64,000 nt of DNA, taken from the NCBI RefSeq assembly GCF_001039005.1, contig NZ_LDWR01000077.1, positions 1-64,000 on the forward strand, written 5' to 3'. Both the position numbers and the translations under genes were made by a program. The notes under the pieces were generated by a model. The model saw nothing but the letters and a program-made list of their open reading frames with translations. It was not told the origin of the DNA and did no database searches. Below are positions 53,737 through 64,000 of this stretch, in pieces; within the stretch, counting starts at the first letter, position 1, and each line of letters starts with the position of its first letter. This DNA comes from Burkholderia cepacia. GTDB lineage: Bacteria; Pseudomonadota; Gammaproteobacteria; Burkholderiales; Burkholderiaceae.

Positions 53737-55203
53737 TCAGCGCGGCAGTTCCGTATGCCCCATCAGGTACGCATCGACCGAGCGCGCGCACTGGCGGCCT
53801 TCGCGGATCGCCCACACCACGAGCGACTGGCCGCGGCGCATGTCGCCCGCCGCGAACACCTTGTCGACCGACGTGTAGTACGAGCGATCGCCTTCGGTCG
53901 CCGCACGGGCGTTGCCGCGCGCGTCCTTCGCGACGCCGAACGCGTCGAGCACCGGCGCGGCCGGCTGCGTGAAGCCCATCGCGAGCAGCACGAGATCGGC
54001 CTTCAGCTCGAACTCGGAACCCGGCACTTCCTGCATCTTGCCGTCCTTCCACTCGACGCGCGCCGCGATCAGCTTCTCGACCTTGCCGTTCTTGCCTTCG
54101 AGGCGCTTCGTCGCGACCGCCCAGTCGCGCTCGCAGCCTTCCTCGTGCGACGACGACGTGCGCAGCTTGATCGGCCAGTACGGCCACACGAGCGGCTTGT
54201 TTTCCTCTTCCGGCGGCTGCGGCAGCAGCTCGAACTGCGTGACCTGCTTCGCGCCGTGGCGGTTCGACGTGCCGACGCAGTCCGAACCCGTATCGCCGCC
54301 GCCGATCACGATCACGTGCTTGCCCTTCGCAACCAGCTGGTCGACGAGCTTGTCGCCCGCGTTCACGCGGTTCTGCTGCGGCAGGAAGTCCATCGCGAAA
54401 TGGACGCCGGCGAGCTCGCGGCCCGGCACCGGCAGATCGCGCGGCGTTTCCGAACCGCCCGCGATCACGACCGCGTCGAATTCTTCCTTCAGCGTGTCCG
54501 GCGAGATGGTTTCCTTCGCGAGGCTGCCGATCGACTCCGGCAGCGGATCCTTGCCGATGAACACGCTGGTGCGGAACGTCACGCCTTCCGCTTCCATCTG
54601 GCGCATGCGGCGGTCGATCAGCCACTTCTCGAGCTTGAAGTCGGGAATCCCGTAACGCAGCAGGCCGCCGACCCGGTCGCTCTTCTCGAACACCGTCACG
54701 TCGTGGCCCGCGCGCGCGAGCTGCTGCGCGGCGGCGAGGCCCGCGGGGCCCGAACCGACGACGGCGACCTTCTTGCCCGTCTTGTGCTCGGCCGGCAGCG
54801 GCTTCACCCAGCCTTCCGCCCAGGCCTTGTCGATGATCGCGTGCTCGATCGACTTGATGCCGACCGGGTCGTCGTTGATCCCGAGCGTGCACGCGGACTC
54901 GCACGGCGCCGGGCAGATCCGGCCCGTGAATTCCGGGAAGTTGTTGGTCGAATGCAGGACTTCGATCGCCTGCTGCCAGTCCTGGCGGTAAACGAGATCG
55001 TTGAAGTCCGGGATGATGTTGTTGACCGGGCAGCCGTTGTTGCAGAACGGGATGCCGCAATCCATGCAGCGCGCGCCCTGGACCTTCGCGTCCGCGTCGG
55101 TCAGTGCCGCGACGAATTCCTTGTAGTGCTTCACGCGCGTGAGCGGTGCTTCGTACGCCTCGTGGCGGCGTTCGAACTCCAGAAAACCGGTTGCCTTGCC
55201 CAT
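53737..55203 (-). CDS. gltD: glutamate synthase small subunit
   Basis: The protein has 488 residues. The N-terminal cysteines CMDCGIPFCNNGCP carry an iron-sulfur centre shared with GltB; GSGPAGLAAAQQLARAG and VIGGGDTGSDCVG are the FAD and NADPH sites. It brings NADPH electrons to the large subunit. ATG 55203 is used; the 85-base gap to gltB holds no gene. Confidence 0.96.
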   Translation of the reverse strand: MGKATGFLEFERRHEAYEAPLTRVKHYKEFVAALTDADAKVQGARCMDCGIPFCNNGCPVNNIIPDFNDLVYRQDWQQAIEVLHSTNNFPEFTGRICPAPCESACTLGINDDPVGIKSIEHAIIDKAWAEGWVKPLPAEHKTGKKVAVVGSGPAGLAAAQQLARAGHDVTVFEKSDRVGGLLRYGIPDFKLEKWLIDRRMRQMEAEGVTFRTSVFIGKDPLPESIGSLAKETISPDTLKEEFDAVVIAGGSETPRDLPVPGRELAGVHFAMDFLPQQNRVNAGDKLVDQLVAKGKHVIVIGGGDTGSDCVGTSNRHGAKQVTQFELLPQPPEEENKPLVWPYWPIKLRTSSSHEEGCERDWAVATKRLEGKNGKVEKLIAARVEWKDGKMQEVPGSEFELKADLVLLAMGFTQPAAPVLDAFGVAKDARGNARAATEGDRSYYTSVDKVFAAGDMRRGQSLVVWAIREGRQCARSVDAYLMGHTELPR

Positions 55204-55288
55204 AAGGTGCTCTTCTGTTCGGTGTATCGGGTGGGGGAGCCGCGCGCGGCAATCATGCGTGCGCGGCATTCGCTATGTCGTTCGTCGC

Positions 55289-59992
<4,704 letters not shown>

Positions 59993-60231
59993 GGGGACAC
60001 CGTCGTAAAGGGGGCCTGGAGGGCCGTTGAACCATTTTTTGTTGCCGTCATCCCGCTCCCGACGGGAGACGGCGCGGCCGTCAGTGGCTGGGCATGCTTC
60101 TCCCGGGCCACCGGAATTCGGAATATACGCGACGAATCAAAGGAATAGCAACAAAAACCGCTTGATCGAACCCCAATTAAATGGATGCTTCGATCTGGTG
60201 CCATTTTATTGGGGCCGTATCGTTTTGGTGC

Positions 60232-60258
60232 AAAAAGAAGCGGCGCCCGCAGCGCCGC
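60232..60258 (-). terminator. probable terminator of the transposase-like gene
   Basis: Reading minus, a stem GCGGCGC/GCGCCGC with a five-base loop is followed by TTCTTTTT, 22 bp after the stop at 60281. The stretch 59993-60231 otherwise holds the gltB promoter region and no gene. Confidence 0.7.
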
Positions 60259-60280
60259 CTCCTCGACCGCCGTTCCCGCG

Positions 60281-60994
60281 TTACTGCTGGATCGGCGGCG
60301 TGTTCTCACGCACCTTTCTGGGGCGTCCGCGCGGCAGCGGCGACACGCGCCGGTTCGCGGTACGCGCCGCCCACTCGCGATAATTCTCGCCGCCGAGCAC
60401 CCAGCCCTTGAGCGTCGCCTGCTGCAGCTGGTCGGCCTGCCGCTCGTCGAGCGGCTGCTCGCACAGCTCCTTGTACGCGCGCTGGCGGTCGAACGGCGTG
60501 TTGCCGAGCGCCCAGTAGAGCGGATGGTCGGTGATCAGGCTGTCGACGGTGAGCCCGACATGATGCCGGTAGCTCGACCAGCGATACGCTTCGGGCGTCG
60601 CGACGAGCTGCGCGCGCACCGGGCTCATCTCGACCACGCGGCTCGCGAGCAGGAAATAGCGCTCGCCTTCGATCACCGTCGCGCGATAGCGGCCTTCCCA
60701 CAGGGTGCCGCGCCGCGAATAGCGCCGGTTGAAATGCGCGACGTAACGACGGCCGACGGCCTGCATCGCCTTCGGCAGGCTTGCCTCGTCGCTTGGTGTC
60801 ACGAGGAGTTGCACCTGGCGCGGCAGCAGCACGTAGGCATGCACCGACAGGTGATGATCGCGTGCGGCGGCCTTCAGGCAATCGATGAAGAGTTCGTAGT
60901 CCTGGTCGTCGACGAACGCGGGTTGCTGATCCAGGCCGCGCAAAATCACGTGCTGCGGCTGGTCGGGAACGTAGAGTCGTGCTAACCGTGCCAT
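60281..60994 (-). CDS. REP-associated tyrosine-transposase homologue lacking the HUH motif
   Basis: The protein has 237 residues and follows the IS200-like Y1/RAYT pattern: QHVILRGLDQ, HAYVLLPRQVQLLVTP, GRRYVAHFNRR, RGTLWEGRYRA and RWSSYRHHVG. In active relatives the second block is NHVHLL; here it is R-Q60-V-Q62, so both metal-binding histidines are glutamine. The likely nucleophile Y84 remains. No inverted or subterminal repeats of an IS flank it. It is probably a domesticated or inactive chromosomal gene; similar ones before gltB are known in Burkholderia as I recall. Confidence 0.88.
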   Translation of the reverse strand: MARLARLYVPDQPQHVILRGLDQQPAFVDDQDYELFIDCLKAAARDHHLSVHAYVLLPRQVQLLVTPSDEASLPKAMQAVGRRYVAHFNRRYSRRGTLWEGRYRATVIEGERYFLLASRVVEMSPVRAQLVATPEAYRWSSYRHHVGLTVDSLITDHPLYWALGNTPFDRQRAYKELCEQPLDERQADQLQQATLKGWVLGGENYREWAARTANRRVSPLPRGRPRKVRENTPPIQQ

Positions 60995-61129
60995 GCTGAA
61001 TGTCCGTTTGAACGCGTTAGGAAATACCCGTAGGTCCGAAAATGCGCACCTGCGTAGAATGCCTGTCCCTGCGGCGCGCGAAAGCGTACGGTCGTACGAA
61101 TCCTAGGGAGAAAACTCTAACTTACGAGC

Positions 61130-61159
61130 TTGTTTGGTTTTAAACGCAGTCGTCATAAT
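61130..61159 (+). promoter_or_regulatory. possible ompW promoter
   Basis: TTGTTT (61130-61135) and CATAAT (61154-61159) are 18 bases apart, 28 bases before the ompW start region. The upstream AT-rich stretch fits. It is the best match in the 193-base gap. Confidence 0.4.
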
Positions 61160-61187
61160 GAGCACGCCTTTGATCGGAGGAGACACA

Positions 61188-61919
61188 ATGAAACGAAAAC
61201 TGGCCATTACGGGGGCCGCAGCGCTCGCATTCACGTTCGCGGGCGGTACGGCACATGCACAATCCGCAGGTGATTTCTACGTCAGCACCGGCTGGCTGCA
61301 CCTCGCACCGCAAGACAGCAGCGACCCGCTGTTCCTGTACGGCGTAGGCGGCACGCCCATCAACCAGTCGGTTCCCAACACCGGTGCCGGCATCAGCGAT
61401 GCCGACACGCTCGCGCTGGCGACCGGCTACTTCGTGACCGACCACATCGCCACCGAGTTCATCGCCGGCATCCCGCCGAAGTTCGACATCACAGGCAAGG
61501 GCCAGTTCTCAAGTTTCGGTACGCTCGGCCGCGCGTACCAGTGGAGCCCCGCGCTCCTCCTGAAGTACTACTTCAACGACGCCAACGCGAAGTTCCGTCC
61601 GTATGTCGGCGTCGGCGCGACGTATATCTGGTTCACCGGCGCGAAGATCACGAACAGCTCGTTCGAGAACGGCGTGCTCGGCGGCCCGACCAGCGCGCAG
61701 ACCAGCAACCAGTGGGCGCCGGTGTTCAACGCCGGCTTCACGTACAACTTCACGAAGCACTGGTTTGCCGGCTTCTCGATGTCGTACATCCCGGTCAGCG
61801 TGACGGCGACCTTCACGACGGCCCGCCGGACGCCGGTCGGTACGCTGACGGAAACGTCGAAGGCCCACATCTCGCTGAACCCGATCGTGACGTACCTGAA
61901 CGTCGGTTACCGCTTCTAA
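61188..61919 (+). CDS. ompW: OmpW-family outer membrane protein
   Basis: The protein has 243 residues. GGAGGAG precedes ATG 61188. The signal peptide ends at AHA, and the mature protein is an eight-stranded barrel: GDFYVSTGWLHL, TLALATGYFVTDHIATEFIAG, PALLLKYYFND, FRPYVGVGATYIWF and the end VTYLNVGYRF with terminal Phe for Bam assembly. OmpW passes small hydrophobic compounds; expression follows oxygen and stress in related bacteria. Confidence 0.94.
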   Translation: MKRKLAITGAAALAFTFAGGTAHAQSAGDFYVSTGWLHLAPQDSSDPLFLYGVGGTPINQSVPNTGAGISDADTLALATGYFVTDHIATEFIAGIPPKFDITGKGQFSSFGTLGRAYQWSPALLLKYYFNDANAKFRPYVGVGATYIWFTGAKITNSSFENGVLGGPTSAQTSNQWAPVFNAGFTYNFTKHWFAGFSMSYIPVSVTATFTTARRTPVGTLTETSKAHISLNPIVTYLNVGYRF

Positions 61920-62002
61920 GCGTAGTCGAATATTTGGGGAATGGTTAATCCTGCTGCAATTTGTAGCGGATTTTTCGTGACGTAACGTCTCCACGATGTA
62001 AA

Positions 62003-62039
62003 ACGCCCCGGCGGATTCCCGTCGGGGCGTCGTTTTTTT
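62003..62039 (+). terminator. rho-independent terminator of ompW
   Basis: ACGCCCCG (62003-62010) pairs with CGGGGCGT (62023-62030) across a 12-base loop that may pair further, followed by seven T (62033-62039). Confidence 0.85.
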
Positions 62040-62082
62040 GTCTCAGGGTCTTCCCGCACCGGCCATCGCGCGGGACCCGGCG

Positions 62083-62847
62083 CTACGCGATGTCGTCCAG
62101 CGCGTCGGGGCCGATCAGGTCGATCCGGTCGGTGCAGACCGCGTCGACACCCCAGCGGGCGAGTTCGCGCGCCCGTTCGAGGTCGTTGACCGTGTACACC
62201 AGGATGCGCATCCCGGCCGCCTTGATCGCCCGCACGAGCGGTTCATCGAGCCGTTTGTGGTCTGCATGCAACGAAACGCAGCCGAGCGCACCGACGACCT
62301 GCGCATGCCAGTCGTCCGGCACGGCCTCGTAAAGCATCCCGCGCGGCAGCGCCGGCACGGTCGAACGCGCCTGTTGCAGCGCATCGAACGAGAACGACGA
62401 CAGCAGCGGCTGGACGTCGGCATCGCGCCAGTACGCGGCCGCATCGGCCGCCACGCGCTGCCCGGTCTCGCGCTCGCGCCCCGGGCACGGCTTGATCTCG
62501 ACATTCGCGGCCAGCCCGTGTGCGATGCAGCGCGCCGCCGCCGCCTCGAGCGTCGGCATCCGTTCGCCCGCGAAGCGCGCGTCGAGCCACGCGCCCGCGT
62601 CGAGCGCGGCCAGCGCCGCATAGCGCATGTCCGCCGCCGCCCCGTGGCCGTTAGACGTCCGGTCGACCGTGTCGTCGTGCAGCAGGAACGTCACGTCGTC
62701 GGCCGACAGCTTCGCATCGAACTCGACCATCCGGTGACCGCGTCGCGCGCCCTCGTCGAGCGCGGCGAGCGTGTTCTCCGGCGCGAGCGTGCCGCCGCCG
62801 CGATGGGCGACGACGCGTGGGTAGGGCCAGTCGGTACGGGAAGTCAT
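62083..62847 (-). CDS. ugpQ: glycerophosphodiester phosphodiesterase
   Basis: The protein has 254 residues. The GDPD core is seen: VVAHRGGGTLAPENTLAA, VEFDAKLSADDVTFLLHDDTVDRTSNGHG with the catalytic histidines, and NVEIKPCPG. It is cytoplasmic (no signal) and yields glycerol-3-phosphate. It follows ugpC by 28 bp, as in the ugp operon. Confidence 0.94.
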   Translation of the reverse strand: MTSRTDWPYPRVVAHRGGGTLAPENTLAALDEGARRGHRMVEFDAKLSADDVTFLLHDDTVDRTSNGHGAAADMRYAALAALDAGAWLDARFAGERMPTLEAAAARCIAHGLAANVEIKPCPGRERETGQRVAADAAAYWRDADVQPLLSSFSFDALQQARSTVPALPRGMLYEAVPDDWHAQVVGALGCVSLHADHKRLDEPLVRAIKAAGMRILVYTVNDLERARELARWGVDAVCTDRIDLIGPDALDDIA

Positions 62848-62875
62848 CGTCGGTCTCTCGCCAGGTGCAGCAGGT

Positions 62876-63961
62876 TCAGTCGGCACGCTTGCCGGTCTCG
62901 GGATCGAAGAAATGCAGCCGGTGCGCGGGCAGTGCGGCCGCCAGCGCCGTGCCGCGCGCGGGACGGTCGGCGTGCGGCAGGCGCACCGCGACGTCATGAT
63001 TGCCCCAGCGGCCGTGCACGAGATTGTCCGCGCCGAGCAGCTCGCACGAGTCGACGGGCAGCGTCGCCTGCGCGACGCCCGGCTGCGGCGTCATGTGTTC
63101 GGGACGCACGCCGAGCACCCAGTCGCGCCCGGTGGCAATCGCCGTGCCGATGCCGGGCGCGCCGGCGACCGGCAGCGCCGGGCCGCCGCCCGCGACCGTG
63201 AAGGTCGCGCCGTCGTCCGACAGCCGGCCGTGCATCAGGTTCATCGCCGGCGAGCCGATGAATCCCGCGACGAACACCGTCGCTGGCTTCTCGTACACGT
63301 CGACCGGCGCACCGATCTGCTCCGCGTAACCGCGGTTCATCACGATCACGCGCTGCGCGAGCGTCATCGCCTCGATCTGGTCGTGCGTCACGTAGACGCT
63401 CGTCGTCGCGAGCCGCGCATGCAGCCGCTGAATCTCGAGCCGCATCTGCACGCGCAGCTTCGCGTCCAGATTCGACAGCGGCTCGTCGAACAGGAACACC
63501 GACGGTTCGCGCACGATCGCGCGCCCCATCGCGACGCGCTGCCGCTGGCCACCCGACAGCTCGCGCGGCCGCCGCGCGAGCAGCGGCTCGAGTTCGAGGA
63601 TCTTCGCCGCCGCGGCCACCCGCGAATCGATCGTCGCGCGCTCGATGCCGCGGATCTTCAACCCGTAGCCCATGTTCTGCGCGACCGTCATGTGCGGATA
63701 CAGCGCATAGTTCTGGAACACCATCGCGATGTCGCGATCCTTCGGCTCCAGCGTGTTGACGACGCGCTCGCCGATCGCGATCTCGCCGTCCGTCACCGTC
63801 TCGAGCCCCGCGATCATCCGCAGCAGCGTCGACTTGCCGCAGCCCGACGGGCCGACCAGCACGATGAATTCGCCGTCGGCGATCTCCACGTCGATGCCAT
63901 GCAGCACGTGCTGCTTGCCGTCGTAGGATTTCCTGACGCCCTTCAAGCTCAGCGCAGCCAT
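62876..63961 (-). CDS. ugpC: glycerol-3-phosphate ABC importer ATPase UgpC
   Basis: The protein has 361 residues. Walker A is GPSGCGKST, the signature LSGGQRQRVAMGRAIV and Walker B VFLFDEPLSNLD; the C-terminal OB-type regulatory domain (about 235-361) is present, with VLGVRPEHM. It is paired with ugpB-A-E, which must lie beyond the right edge, and with ugpQ. The 39 bases after 63961 to the edge show no start of another gene. Confidence 0.95.
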   Translation of the reverse strand: MAALSLKGVRKSYDGKQHVLHGIDVEIADGEFIVLVGPSGCGKSTLLRMIAGLETVTDGEIAIGERVVNTLEPKDRDIAMVFQNYALYPHMTVAQNMGYGLKIRGIERATIDSRVAAAAKILELEPLLARRPRELSGGQRQRVAMGRAIVREPSVFLFDEPLSNLDAKLRVQMRLEIQRLHARLATTSVYVTHDQIEAMTLAQRVIVMNRGYAEQIGAPVDVYEKPATVFVAGFIGSPAMNLMHGRLSDDGATFTVAGGGPALPVAGAPGIGTAIATGRDWVLGVRPEHMTPQPGVAQATLPVDSCELLGADNLVHGRWGNHDVAVRLPHADRPARGTALAAALPAHRLHFFDPETGKRAD

Positions 63962-64000
63962 ACTTGGTCTTTCTCCCGGTTGCCGTCCGTCATTTATTTC

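Noticed and set aside
53567..55252. PhyH gene as a large fusion of 885 residues
   Set aside because: The upstream part runs out of frame through gltD and across a strong terminator.

Overview
The window reads as a high-GC betaproteobacterial chromosome. Gene content and order fit Burkholderia, most likely the main chromosome of a Burkholderia cepacia complex strain: a his cluster interleaved with murA, ibaG and marC and running into hinT and tatABC, the mlaFEDACB order, a petABC operon followed by sspA-sspB, and a T6SS vgrG-rhs cassette. The species call is inference; no rRNA or other marker is present.

Layout. (1) 1-9.5 kb, minus strand: a type VI secretion effector cassette, vgrG then rhs (polymorphic toxin with a variable C-terminal tip), then a candidate immunity gene, a small exported protein, and a gene cut by the left edge. 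(2) 9.8-16.3 kb: an accessory strip with a lone amino-acid binding protein, a short orphan gene, a LytTR-domain remnant, an XRE regulator, a SymE-like protein, an STM2901/DUF1493 pair, a decayed tyrosine integrase, and a three-gene set (two-TM protein, 'beta' family protein, and a convergent sce7726-type nuclease-like protein). It ends at tRNA-Thr(TGT), whose 3' end faces the strip, as expected of an island integration site. (3) 16.4-40.9 kb: conserved core. This holds sspB-sspA, petCBA (cytochrome bc1), nif3, a membrane-anchored HtrA protease, tatABC, hinT, the histidine pathway (hisG, D, C, B, H, A, F, I, E), murA, ibaG, an ABC-2 exporter and the Mla phospholipid-trafficking operon. Nearly all of it from hisE to mlaF is on the minus strand with many 4-bp start/stop overlaps. 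(4) 41-44.7 kb: thiO-thiS-thiG-thiE behind a clear TPP riboswitch. (5) 44.9-53.6 kb: an SbmA/YddA-like ABC protein overlapping an SDR-fold protein, an MFS carrier, a DadA-type oxidase, thpR, an Na+/alanine symporter and a PhyH-family dioxygenase. (6) 53.7-64 kb: gltBD (glutamate synthase), a REP-associated transposase homologue lacking its HUH motif, ompW, ugpQ and ugpC.

How the parts work together. VgrG with the Rhs protein should form the tip and payload of a T6SS, and the AT-richer toxin tip with the downstream gene is a typical exchangeable toxin/immunity tail. The his genes turn PRPP and ATP into histidine; HisG is the short form, so HisZ must lie elsewhere. The thi genes make the thiazole half of thiamine and join it to HMP-PP under TPP feedback. 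Mla plus MurA and IbaG form an envelope-maintenance block, and Tat exports folded proteins such as the Rieske subunit encoded nearby.

The parts most likely to hold undescribed biology are the Rhs tip/immunity pair, the beta/sce7726 set beside tRNA-Thr, the STM2901-DUF1493 pair, the SDR protein lacking the YxxxK residues, and the transposase homologue whose HUH motif reads Q-V-Q. No CRISPR array, rRNA or intact insertion sequence was seen. All calls come from reading the sequence; no database search was run.
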